A stretch of DNA of 64,000 bases from Hibiscus mutabilis (Eukaryota; Streptophyta; Magnoliopsida; Malvales; Malvaceae): assembly GCA_019671005.1 (NCBI GenBank), contig CM033745.1, positions 4,325,146 through 4,389,145 of the forward strand, given 5' to 3'. The stretch's first letter is position 1, and each line of letters starts with the position of its first letter. The translations under genes and the position numbers were made by a program. The notes under the pieces were generated by a model. It saw only the letters and a list, made by a program, of their open reading frames with translations. It was not told the DNA's origin and searched no databases. This document shows positions 24,348 through 36,176 of the stretch, one piece after another.

Positions 24348-27184
24348 ATGGAGAATGTAAAAGCAGAAGAGATGCCTCATTCAGAATCTGCTTCATCGCC
24401 TATAAATATGGACCATAATTCTGGTGAAGGTCAAACAATTTCAATTAGTAATGGGACAAAACAACCTGAAAGTCATTTGCCAGTAATGGAAAGTTCTAAA
24501 ACAGCCTCTTTACAAAATGCTTCTGATGACCAAATTAGAGGACAAGAAGACTGTAGAACAGATAGTGCAGTTTCAACTTCATCAGTTAAAATTGATCAAA
24601 CTGAGACAGATCATCAGGGTAAACTGATGGAAGATTCTAGGACTGGGGGAACGCATGACAGTTCTGATGAGCAGCCATCTCAAAATACTAGTTCCACTGG
24701 CATTGCACTTATCGAGGACAAAGCTGTTCCTCCTGCTTCCAATCCAAAGGTTGGAGATTCTGAAAATGACCATGTCACACCAGCCGGAGCTGCTGTTGGA
24801 TCTATACATGGTGTTTCTGATGGACAGCAATCTCAGGAAGCCAATTCTATTGTCAGTTCTTCTGTTAATAATGACAATGGCGTTATTTCATCCTCTCCCA
24901 AGGTAAATGATTCTAAGGCAGGAGATACTAAAAATGAGGATCATGTAGCCAAGATGAATGATCTTACTCTGCCTCATACAAAGATTATCAGTTCTGCTGC
25001 TGAATCCCCAAAATCTATTAGCCCTACACACAAAAAGCAAGTTGATTTAAATAGAGGACTCGTTGATACAGCTGCACCTTTCGAATCTGTTAAAGAAGCT
25101 GTTTCCAAGTTTGGAGGAATTGTTGATTGGAAAGCTCATAGAATGCAAACTTTGGAGGTATATTAGATATTTTAATAGTAGTGTCATGTCTAGTGAATGC
25201 TGTTCATCTTGAATTTGTTCTGTCTTTATCAACTACTGATGATCATCATAAATTATTCTTTCTCTCTTCCTAATTTGTTCTTTTCCACTAAAACTTAAAT
25301 TTCATTTTTTTGCGATAGAGACGCAAGCTTGTGGAACAAGAGTTTGTGAAAGTCCAGGACGAGATGCCTGAATATAAGAAACGGTCAGAGGACGCTGAAG
25401 AGGCAAAAATGAAAGTATTAAGCGAGCTCGACACGACAAAGAGATTAATAGAAGAGCTCAAGCTAAACCTGGAGAGAGCACAAACTGAAGAGAAACAGGC
25501 AAAACAAGACTCTGACCTTGCTAAGCTCAGGGTGGAGGAGATGGAACAAGGGATTGCTGATGAGGCTAGTGTTGCAGCAAAGGCACAGCTTGAGGTTGCT
25601 AAAGCCAGGCATGCGGCTGCAGTTTCGGAACTTAAATCTGTTAAAGAAGAGTTAGAAGCATCAAAAAAGGAATATGCTTCTTTGATGAATGAGAGAGATA
25701 TTGCTGTTAAGAAAGCTGAAGAGGCTGTTTCTGCTTCGAAAGAGGTTGAGAAGACAGTGGAAGAATTGACTATTGAGCTTATTGCCACCAAGGAGTCCTT
25801 GGAGTCTGCACATGCAGCCCATTTGGAGGCAGAAGAGAAACGGATTGGAGCAGCCATGGCCCGAGACCAAGATACGCACCATTGGGAGAAGGAACTGAAA
25901 CAGGTTGAAGAGGAGCTCCAGAAACTCAATCAGCAAATTCATTCAGCAAAGGATCTGAAATCAAAGCTAGACACTGCTTCAGCACTGCTACTTGATTTGA
26001 AAGCTGAATTAGCTGCTTATATGGATTCAAAACTTAAGGAGGAAACTGATGGACACCACAATAATGAGTCACAGGAATCAGAGACAAGAACTCACACTGA
26101 TGTACAAGCTTTCATTGCTTCATTGAAGAAGGAACTTGAAGACGTGAAGGTTGATATAGAGAAAGCAACTGCAGAAGTGGATTGTTTGAAGGTGGCTGCT
26201 ATTTCATTAAAATCAGAGCTTGACAAGGAAAAGTCTGCTCTTGCCAACATTAAGCAGAGAGAAGGCATGGCTTCGATTGCTGTTTCTTCTCTGGAAGCTG
26301 AGCTGGACAAGACTCAATCAGAAATAGCTGTAGCCCAGATGAAGGAAAAAGAGGCCAGAGAAGAAATGGTGGAGCTGCCCAAACAACTGCAGCAGGCAGC
26401 ACAAGTGGCTGATGAGGCCAAGTCACTTGCTGAAATGGCTCGTGAAGAGCTGCGCAAAGCAAAGGAAGAAGCAGCACAAGCAAAGGCTGGAGCAAGTACC
26501 ATGGAGAGTCGATTACTTGCAGCTCAAAAGGAGATAGAGGCTGCCAAGGCTTCAGAGAAGTTAGCATTAGCTGCAATCAAAGCGTTGCAAGAGAGTGAAT
26601 CAGCTAAAAGCACCAATGATGTTGATTCACCAGCTGGTGTAACGCTTTCCTTAGAGGAGTACTATGATCTCAGTAAACGTGCAAACGAGGCAGAGGAACA
26701 GGCCAACATGAGGGTGGCAGCTGCCATTTCTCAAATTGAGTTAGCTAAGCAATCTGAGTCAAGAAGCTTGGAAAAGCTGGAAGAAGTAACTCGAGAGAGG
26801 GCTGAAAGAAAGGAAGCACTAAAAATTGCTACGGAGAAGGCTGAGAAGGCCAAGGAAGGGAAGTTAGGCATTGAGCAGGAATTGAGAAGGTGGAGGGCTG
26901 AACATGAGCAGCGGCGAAAGGCTACTGAATTGAGTCATGGAGAAAACCCTCAAAGGGCAAGTACTGAGGGAAAGAAAGAAATGAAGAACTTTGAACCTGT
27001 ACCGGCTGCTCCTGCCAACACTATAGCAAGCCCGAAGGCATATGATCATGGGAATTACACAGAAACTGAATCATCCCCGGAACCAAAGGTTGTAAAGAAA
27101 AAGTCATTGTTCCCTAAGATTTTAATGTTTTTGTCCAGGAAGAAGAAGTTAAGTTCATCCAAGTCCCACATAAGTCGTCAATGA
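24348..27184 (+). CDS. WEB1-family coiled-coil protein (DUF827)
   Basis: WEB1 and its WEL paralogues are cytosolic coiled-coil proteins; WEB1 works with PMI2 to keep the speed of chloroplast photorelocation under blue light. Two coding exons, 24348-25157 and 25319-27184, join in phase and give 891 residues. Residues 1 to about 235 are Ser/Asp-rich and disordered. The family block starts near residue 239 with VDTAAPFESVKEAVSKFGG and WKAHRMQTLE, and exon 2 opens with RRKLVEQEF. Residues 271 to about 800 are nearly all heptad-rich Glu/Lys/Ala coiled coil. The tail is basic (KKKSLFPKILMFLSRKKK). The start at 24348 is used because the upstream in-frame ATG at 24303 lies in the intron. Ends face the CYPRO4-like gene. 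Confidence 0.92.
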
Positions 27185-28101
27185 AGTGTTGTGTTATATC
27201 TGTTGTGATTTTACCTCACTTTTTCCTGGGTTGTCACAGTGTCCATAAATATTCGATAAGATTTGACAGATTTTTACTCGTTGAGTGTAGATTCTAGTGA
27301 TTTATTTGATGTATGATGAAGTTGAGAACATATTTTTGCATACTGGAAGGGGTTGTATGGGAGAGGGATCTGGATTCCGGAGTAAGTAATAAAGATGGTT
27401 ATGTATAGGCTTTGCGACGCTTGTAAAAGTGATGTTTCTTATGATTACAGAATTTGGTTTGTTTTCTCATTATGTTTATTACAGGAAATGGCAGACATTG
27501 TCTTTTCAAAATAAAAATAAAAAAATTAATAAGATCAACCAAGAAATTAGATAATTAAGTTATCCATATTAGGATTGTTCAGAGATCAAATCTCGTATTG
27601 TAGCTGTAACAGTCGATAATATTGTCTGTCGATAATATTGTAGCTGTTAAGTATAAAAGAAATGCCCCAATCTGTATATACAAAACATGATATGCTTCAA
27701 TCTGAACGGCTTAAAGGTAAACAAAAACTATAGTATTCTGCAATCACTGAAGCAGATAGATTCAACCTACCATTAAAGGACTTGAAAGAGGGAGAAGCTG
27801 GTACATATTACAACATAACGAAGTCTTGCCAGCTGGCTGGCTGCTTCATTTATTTAGAACTAAAAGTCTAAAACACAGTGATAAGTGAAAATACAAATAC
27901 TATGATCACAGAGAACTAGAGAAGTTACTTACCAAACAGCAACGTCATTACAATAAGGGCTTGCAGGAAACACTTTCAAAGACACCTAATCTACTAAGGA
28001 AAAACAAAGTTGAGAAGCTCTGTAAATTGTAGTAGAGGCTTCCCCAGCAACATTCGGAAAGTGACCAAATAAAGCAGAGAGTGAGTGGTCTCAGCATGTC
28101 A
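27185..28101. other. Intergenic space between convergent 3' ends
   Basis: This holds the 3' regions of the WEB1-like gene (plus) and the CYPRO4-like gene (minus). A short repeat, GTCGATAATATTGTCTGTCG, lies near 27611-27640. No other gene is visible. Confidence 0.5.
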
Positions 28102-30513
28102 TCATCGCTTGCTGGATATGCTGAATGAGCTGACTTTCAGGGGAGTTGCAATAACCAGTGGAGCTTCGGGAGAATCAGTGACTGCAAACTTGTCGTGCAT
28201 GAAACGACTATCGACGATGGAGTCATCCTTAAGTACTATCTTGTAACAGTAGCAGCTCTTCAGTCCCTCCTGATTATGGTAGCATTCATGAGCCCCATTC
28301 TTCACTTGTTGGAAGTTCCATATTACACTGAACTTGCCTACTGTTGCAACCAGATGGCGCTCCTGCTTCCCATTCTCTGTGACCTATGTAATGTAGAAGA
28401 CATGGTTAAAGAATTTTATTCATGGAACTAAGAAAATCACAGAAATAGAAGTTTTTGAATCCTAAAAAGGAGCAAGTGGTAACCTTGGTCAGTTATCTAT
28501 TATGCAACAATGGAATCTTTCCATTATCTTTTTCACTCATTTCATCATTATCAGTTTTAGATCCTAAACATAGGAATTTCATAAAATGCTAGTCTGCGTG
28601 ATTCTGCAACCAACATTTTAATAAATAATGCAAGGTAAAGGAACTATATTTTCTTGGCAACAAAACATAAAACCAAGGGATGTAAAATAACTCCACTAAT
28701 ACAAAAGCAATAGCTCAGGTTGTATTCTGCCAACCAGACTCTTCATTCCAAATTAAATGGTTAGTTAGTCATATATACAAGGTGCACTCTAATTTAAAGT
28801 TCATCAGATGAAAGCACAAGCAAGAGAGTTGAATCTAAATGAGAGGTAATGTCTGCTTAGTTCTTACCCACGAAAATTGAGCATTACGGAACTTATTATT
28901 AACCCCAGCTAAATGCGAGTCCAGAGGAGTCAGCTTTAACAACCTTGGAGCTGCAATCCTATTCCCCATACGCCCATTAAAACCTGTCTTTGTCTTGCCT
29001 TCCTTGTCAGTGAAAAGGGTGCAGATAAGAATCAAATAGGTATCAGTTGTGCCCAATATCCACTTCCCATCGAAGGTAACATCGACATGAGTGATAGGCG
29101 ACCCAAGGCCTGGAAAAGCTGTCTTTGCCTGTCTCATAGAATTGGTTGAATACAAACGAATCTTCCCATCAAGAGACCCAACAACAATAGAGCCATCACC
29201 GGTGGTCGCAAAGCACTGGAAGTTAGTCCCTCTTGAAAACTGATGCCCTTGTGCCCAATTCAAAACAGGGGTGCTAGTAGCCAGATTCTGAACTATCCCA
29301 TTCCGATCTCGCATATCCCACCTGCAAAGCCTGTTATCATCCAATCCTAAAAATGTGGCTCCTGAAGGGTCCAACTGCGCTCCTTTGCTATCATTTGTAA
29401 TGTCCCTCATTGTAATATCAGTCCCATCTTTCCCAAACTTCCACTCAGTAACTATCTTCCCAGTCTCAATATCCAGCTGATGAAGCCCTGTTGTGTGAGG
29501 CTTCCCCTCAGTCATTGGACTCATGAGCAGCATGTTCGTCTCAGCTTTCATAAGAAGAGCCTTCTTCGGTGTTGAATGGACCAACTTTGAAGCACTCTTC
29601 TGATTCCCATGGTCAAAATTCACATAAACACCTTTACCATGAATCCCGTAAGCAAAATTCTTAACAACTTGAATACCTGAATCACCCACCAAAAAACTAT
29701 TATCCAATGCCCCAAGGCCAAGCTTTGAATCCCTCCATTAGCCGCCTCCTCAAACTCCTCCCTGAGATCCTGATTTGCACTCACTGTTTTTGCAGATTGA
29801 GGACTGTTGAACGAAGCATCCTCAGCATCTTCCCAAATGGAATCGTCAGCTGCTTCAGGCTTGGCCCATCCGATAAAATCTTTCCCGTAAACCTTAACTT
29901 TGTTAGCATCATTTGACTCAATCCCATAAGTATTCTCAAACAAACAGTCATTAAACTTGCTAACAAAGTTCCTATACTCTTCATCACTAAAAAACTTCAT
30001 TGCCCAAACACCCTTGGCAACGAAATCAACCCTACGTTGATCTCCAAAACTTTTCAACTGCATTTCCACCCCGACTTTCACTTTAATTTTGTTACTAACC
30101 TTCAAAACCCACCAAGCATCCTCATTTTCCTCCTCGTTTTCACTTTCTTCATCATCTTCCTCCCCTTCCCGTCCGTTGATTTTCGAAGTCTTGATAAAAG
30201 AGTAAGAGGTGAGCTTCTCGGATGTAACCCATTTGGCTTTAGGGGTGTTACCTCCGATGTGAAGGTAGAGCTTAGCGGCGTTCTTAAGAGATGGATTTTG
30301 GGAGTTGGCCGATCCGTATTTGAGTTTGAGGGCTTTGAGCTTAGTCTCCACCTCGTCGACAGAGGACAGCGTTTTGGGTCTTCGATCCGAGGAAGATCTT
30401 TCCGGAGTTTCGCCTTTCGAATCTTGGTAATTTTCTTCTTCTTCGTTTTCTTCTTCATATTCCTCCTCGTCTGAGTCTGAAATCAGATCCTCGCGACTGT
30501 GAGCGCCTCCCAT
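28102..30513 (-). CDS. CYPRO4/Vid27-like (DEM family) protein with apparent 1-base frameshift
   Basis: The family carries a Vid27-type C-terminal beta-propeller domain; the tomato member DEM is needed for embryo and meristem organisation. Exon 1 is 30513-28868 and exon 2 is 28383-28102, with GT-AG borders. It starts MGGAHSRED, an N-myristoylation pattern also seen in relatives, followed by acidic Glu/Ser stretches. The propeller part begins around ALDNSFLVGDSG and includes NRLCRWDMRDRNG and DGSIVVGSLDGKIRLYS. Exon 1 is 1646 bases; one more base would make 549 codons and keep frame. The shift falls at a run of four C (plus strand 29710-29713), between SLALG and ALDNSF. It is a sequencing error or a young loss of function. 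With the base restored in length only, the protein would be 642 residues. Confidence 0.88.
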
Positions 30514-30656
30514 TGCTATTGAAAGAGAATTCAACTGTGAATTTAGGGGAAAATGTTCTTTTTCTGGGGGCTCAAAGGGGAAGGGGAAATCAGAAATGGT
30601 AGTATATGCAAAGAGCGCCGATTTTCAAATTTTGAAATTGGGAGAACCGCGGTTTT

Positions 30657-30664
30657 TTTATATA
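30657..30664 (-). promoter_or_regulatory. Probable TATA box of the CYPRO4-like gene
   Basis: On the minus strand the bases read TATATAAA, about 145 bases upstream of the ATG at 30513. Position and sequence fit a plant TATA box; nothing else confirms it. Confidence 0.45.
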
Positions 30665-31200
30665 CTTTTTAGGCCTTTTTCCACGTTTGTTAGGGTTTCA
30701 ACTTTCAAATTTTGAAAAGGGGGAAGAAAGTAAGTTTATTGCTCAACGACTATTTACGGGTTGACAGTTAGCTGCTCCTTTCTTCAAATCTAGGTTTAAT
30801 TTAATTGGGTAAACTAAGCATTTAGCCACTCAACTTTCACTCTATTTCTGTTTTGTTAATCCAACTTTCAAAATTTGTTATTTCATTTTCTTGCTATTTT
30901 TTATTTTTAAAAATACTTTACCAAATTTATTATAAAAGTATTAAAAATATAATTGAAACACCAAAAATATATTTTTAGAGATTTACTAGATGCATCTATT
31001 TAGCCTAATCTTCATAAAAAAGATTTTCTCATTAATGGACAATGGATAACACATATAAAGGTGGGAAAAATCAAAAGCTAGAATGCTAATTGTGCTAGTT
31101 GCATTCAAGGATTTAAATTTGGCAGGCTTCAAAAGTTAGTGAACCTTGATACATGGTTGGACCCCAACCGGGCCACAAATGCAGCTCCCTTCTTAAAGAA
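30665..31200. other. Upstream region of CYPRO4-like gene with a transposon edge
   Basis: GGGTAAACTAAGCATTTAGC at about 30808 resembles the start of the MULE-type termini seen elsewhere, but no matching right end was found nearby, so it may be a truncated element. No coding frame is recognised. Confidence 0.4.
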
Positions 31201-31209
31201 TAAATAATA

Positions 31210-31341
31210 GAGTAAACTACACAGATGACCACCTAATTATAGAGTTAGTGTTAATTTGACCATTATATTTTCAATTTTGGTAAATATACCATATAACTAT
31301 TTAATTGGTTCCACTGTAACTACATGTCATTACAAAACAAA
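31210..31341 (+). repeat. Left terminal inverted repeat of the MULE
   Basis: It pairs with 37561-37687 in inverted orientation. Matching blocks include GATGACCACCTAA and AATTTTGGTAAATAT. The two arms differ by scattered substitutions and small gaps, which fits an old insertion. Confidence 0.88.
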
Positions 31342-31551
31342 CGGTGCAGCTGATGTGGAATTTTTTGCAAATTTTTTCACGTTAGATATATAAATATCCA
31401 CGTCAAAATGCTACCTAAACAATGTCAATAAAACATATTAAAATTTGTCTATTTAAAAAACCCTAAGTCCTAATTTCATTATTTTTTCATTTCTTCTTGC
31501 GATTTCACCAAAAAAATTCTTTGGATGTTGCAAACGGTAATGAATGCAGAG

Positions 31552-31732
31552 ATGAATCATGTGTGCTTTTGTGGAGCTCATTCTACACTAACAACAGGTT
31601 AGACTGATAAAAATTTAGGTAAGAGATTTTGAGGTTGTGGAAATTATGAAAAAGTGGGTTAGGGGCTGTAAGTTTTTTTGCTGGTATGATCCACCAGTGA
31701 ATGCTAGGTCAAAAGAAAGAAAGAATTCTTGA
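31552..31732 (+). pseudogene. GRF-type zinc finger remnant inside the MULE
   Basis: The plus strand reads VCFCGAHSTLTTG, then after a stop TDKNLGKRF, a second stop, GCGNYEKVG, and, after a frameshift, GCKFFCWYDPPVNARSKER. The spacing CxCG ... RFxxC ... CxFFxW is that of the GRF zinc finger, which binds single-stranded nucleic acid in TOP3, APEX2 and NEIL3 and occurs in many small plant proteins of unknown role. It lies near the end opposite the transposase start and is transcribed against it. At least three lesions make it a pseudogene. Confidence 0.75.
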
Positions 31733-34200
31733 AATTTTGGTTCTTGATTCTGTGTTTTTTATAGGCTTTTTTTAGAACACTCTTCTTCTAATTGGTGAAA
31801 ATTTATTTCTTGACGTGGGAATTTAATTTGCCGAAAAGTTTCAACATCAAATGAAATTTAAGTCGTGAAGGGTTTAAGGTGTACCATAAAAATCCAAATT
31901 ATAATAAATGGGTTGTAGTTATTATGTATGAATTTAGGGTATTTGTAGCTTGTGTTTAGATTATTTGTAATATGTGTTACTAGCTTTTGTAATGTAATAG
32001 GGTCCTAATTTGTGTAATGAAAAAAATCAGTTTTATGAAAGCATTAACAGATTGTGTACAACAAAATAATAATTGATAATTCCATAATGCCATTAAGTCT
32101 GGAATGTAAACAAAAAATCAGTTTTATGAAGGCATAGACAAATTGTGTAAAGCAAGTGAAACAAAATATCCACCGATACATATATGCATATCTCAAGTTT
32201 GAAATGAAGTGTGTCAAACAAAAACAATATAAACAACTGCTACAATGTAAACAAGAACACATAATTTCATAAAGTCATTCAGTTTGAAATGTAATGCATA
32301 CATCACATAATGTTTGACCAATACATATGCATATCTCTAAGCATGTAATTTATACATCACTCCAAAATATTGACCCGCTAAAGCAAGTCAAACAAAAAAC
32401 TCTGTGATACTTGTTTTCATAACAACATATCCTAGTTTGGTCAAATGTTTGCAATACACAAAATATGAACAAAAAGAATCTGCTGCGAATAGATTCAAGG
32501 ATCAACCCTTGGAGATGGTTGATTGGCACAACTCTCTTGACTCATATGTGTAGCGGGGTGGGCATCCATCTAACAGTATGAACTTTGTGAAGGTTGAGTT
32601 GGCCTTGTAGTGGTTCTAACATGGCATGTTGTTGGGGTGGTTCCAGCTTGGCTTCTTGTTGGGGTGGTTCTGCCTTAGCTTGTTGTTGGAGTGGTTCCAG
32701 CTTTTTTAATCTACAAAAAAAGACAAGCTCTTCAACCAAGTAACAAAAAATGAAATTATGCATTTTAATTAGAAAAATTCAAAACTTGCTGACAGTTTTA
32801 AAATTTTGGGAGCTCTTGTAGAAGATGAAGATGCTTGTCTTTTGATATTGTCACGAACCTTTCCCTTATATGTTCTAATATTATGTCCACTCCCTTTACA
32901 TTTTTTACAGTATATCTTGACATTCCTCTTTAACAGCTTACCAGGTTGAGGTGCTGATTCATCAACCTCTATTTTTCGTTTCTTGTTTGATCTTCTTGAA
33001 GGTCTGTTAAATACATGTGGTAGGATAGGCTCCAATGTTTCTTCAGTAGTTCATTGTTTCTCACCCCTCACTGGACTTATCAAATGAGAATAAATAGCCT
33101 TTTGAGTTGATAGAATACCACTTAACTTGAATGTCCAAGCTTATTAGAAACATTATAAAAAATTACACAACATACTACATTATAAGAAACATTATAAAAA
33201 CATAAAGTATAAACATTTTAATCTATTAGTTCTTATTTTCTGCAGGAGCATGTCTAAGCATGGATGTCAACTGAATGCTGACTTTAACAAGAAATAAATG
33301 GGCCAACAACTTTATAAAAACAAATAAACATTTAGCACAACTTTAACAAAAAAAATATTTATTGTTTTAAATAATTAGTTATACCTATGTGCTAGTGATG
33401 TTACATGGCCTAGTTTCTTCTGAATTTTAGGACACAGAAGTCCAATATACTTTTTAGTCAGATATTTCCTTTTATCTAGCCTTTGTATTAATTTCGTTCT
33501 GATTAACTCTACCAATGTAATGATTGGTTTGTTTCTAGCTTCGAGTATTAACTGACCACACAATAATGGTACAAAGTTAGTACAAATGTGTAAATAAACA
33601 AATAATTTGTATATTTGTAAATAACTAATTTACCTTAAAAAATTACCTTATTGAAACACTCGCAATTATTATTCAGAAGCATGTCTGACTTACATGTGAC
33701 AGAAAAGTGTGACTTTAATCATATCTTTGGGTCTTTAGGTGCCAACCACTTCCAATAAGTTTTTGATAAACCTTATAAAAATTAAAAGTTGGTGGTCATA
33801 TAAAATTCAGTAAAATATGAAAGTGATTTTAAAATATAATTAGCATACCTTCAATTCAGCCATGGCAGATTCAAACTCCATGGGATATATTGTCCTTGCA
33901 CCTTTCCACAATTGATATTCCAGTGCTTTTCTAAAAAAATCATTAATTTTAAAGTTGGAGTACAAATGCCTAACACATGTTCTGTGTTTAGAATAAAGGA
34001 ACAATTATGGCACAACTTCCATTAGCCCCTATACATAACAAAATAAAAATTTAATTAGCAAAATTAAATTACAAATTTTACTTAACAAAAAATTAAATAA
34101 AATTAGTCGTACCTTATGTCTATCAGTCATGAAGGTGAACTTGTGAGAGTTGTTTATTTTTAAATTAATGGCTAATTTTTCCAAAAACTAACACCAAGAT

Positions 34201-34500
34201 GAATCACACTCATTCTCCACAACAGCAAATCATGTTGGATAAATTGAGTCATTTTCATCTATCCCAACAACTACCAGTAGATGACCCTAATAATAACCTT
34301 TCAAGTGGCATTCATCCAGACCAATAATAGGCTTACACCCTGTCGTGGATAAATTGAGTCACACTCACTCTCCACAACATCAAATCTTATTGGATAAATT
34401 GAGTCATTTGCATCTATCCCAACAACTACCAGTAGATGACCCTAATAATATACCTTCAAGTGGCATCCATCCAGACCAATAATATGTCTACACCCTGCCT
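34201..34500 (-). repeat. 155-base tandem duplication in the transposase core
   Basis: The block containing ATCCCAACAACTACCAGTAG begins at 34261 and again at 34416, a period of 155 bases, with a few substitutions. It doubles the coding part just after the first catalytic Asp (LLVVVGID region), so it destroys the fold as well as the frame. Confidence 0.85.
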
Positions 34501-35342
34501 TAAAGCCATCCTTCATTGTTTGCATACAAAAATAAAGACTCTCAAAATGTCTCTCGTCAAACTTGTAAACTGTTGTTGTCCCTGGATTTGAGTACCTCAG
34601 TTTATCTAGGTAAGCATACAGTTTTGCATACTGCTCATGGTAGTTCTCATGCAATTTTTCAAGGGCCAATTTTTTGCCCTTTCACACTTACTCTTGCGTA
34701 GTGTGATGCTTCAATATTTGTGTATAACATAATTTAGAGAATTAATTGAAAATATGAGATTAACATAAAAATAATTGAAGTACTTCTCAACTAACCACTT
34801 AAAAGTTATATTAGGATTCGGAAACTCTTTAAGACAATTATATTCACTATTTAATGACCTAATCTGCCAAAAATCTGTAAAAGGATCTTCACCATTAATT
34901 AGAGTTGCCCATAAAATTCATGGACACCCTCTCTTACATGTTACTTGAATCATTTTATTGTCATTTCTCTTCAACTTCATATTGTACCTATTTTAATACT
35001 ATACATCTTAATTGCTTCTTTTAATATAACCTTACTTACAAATATCAAACCAACCTTCAGTGTAGGATTAGACATGTTTGTTTTACTATTAAACTCATGA
35101 AACTTAGGTTTATTTTTGTGGACCATCTGAATCTGACTCATCTATATTGTGCAGTGAGTCAGAATATCCATTGTTACTTTCAACTTTTACTTCATCACTG
35201 CCCAACCCTACATTCACATTATATATTTTATTCTCTAAAATGACAATTTTATTTTTACAATCAGAAAAGCTAGACACATCAGTGGTTGACTCAGATTGAG
35301 CAGCATACTCCTCATCTTCTGTGTCAAACTCAGGCTCGTCAT

Positions 35343-36176
35343 TAGGGGTGAGCAACAAAACTAAGAAAATTGAAAATTTGACTCGAATCGAGCTATGCGG
35401 TTCGGTTCGGGTTTGCATATTGAGGTTTGGTTTTCGGTTCAATTTAAAAACCAAGCTTTTCAATTCGGTTCAGTTTCAGGTTTTTCATATGGAACTTGTT
35501 TATTCCATATCAACCCGAATTAAAAATAAACACTATGACCCATATCAAATATATTTTAAAGATAGCCTCTTGAAATATTTGGATTTATTTTTAAAGATAG
35601 TCTCTTAAAATATTTGGATATGTTTTTATAATATTAAGTTGATTGGATATTGTGTTTCAAATTAGAATATATTTTTATAATATTTACTATTAAGGGGTTG
35701 CTTTATGATGTTGAATATTTGATTTGGCTTTAATCAAACAATATATTAGACTAAATATTTGTGTTCTAAGGTGATGTGGAATCATTGAGTGGATATTAAT
35801 TAAATCAATATTTTATGTGATTTATTTTTTAGATAGGTTGTCTGTTTTGTTATCATCGTTATTTTTTAATTCATTCTTATTTGAAATTTTAGATTTTTCA
35901 AGAGCTCAAGACATGTTTTTTTTTGTTCTTAATTTCCAAATAAATTGATATTGAAGTGTCTAATTGTAAACTAAAATATGTTGTGTGTTTTGCTTACATT
36001 TTTTGGATTTAAAAAAAAAACCCTGTTAAAACCGTGATTTTTAACCGAACCGCAAAATTTGGTTTATAGTATTTCGGTTTTTTCACATTCGGTTTCGGTT
36101 TTCTTTTTAAAAAACCGCAGACTGCGGTTCGGTTCATATTTTGTTAAAAAACTGAACCGAACCGAATACACCCCTA
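35343..36176. mobile_element. hAT-like MITE inserted in the MULE transposase gene
   Basis: The 834-base insert starts TAGGGGTGAGCAA and, reversed, TAGGGGTGTATTC. Flanking 8-mers are ctcgtcat (35335-35342) and ctcgttat (36177-36184), 7 of 8 identical. CGGTTCGGTT-type motifs fill both ends. Taking the insert out joins EEVVGYNE to DEPEFDTEDEE in the same frame on the minus strand, so it landed in a then-open reading frame. Confidence 0.82.

Noticed and set aside
25288..25929. Long open frame of 213 codons on the minus strand inside the WEB1-like gene
   Set aside because: It is the complement of the Glu/Lys/Ala coiled-coil coding sequence, which naturally gives Ser/Phe-rich open frames.
30037..30474. 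145-codon plus-strand frame opposite the CYPRO4-like N-terminus
   Set aside because: Phe-rich product caused by the complement of acidic Glu/Asp codons; no domain and no splice or promoter support.
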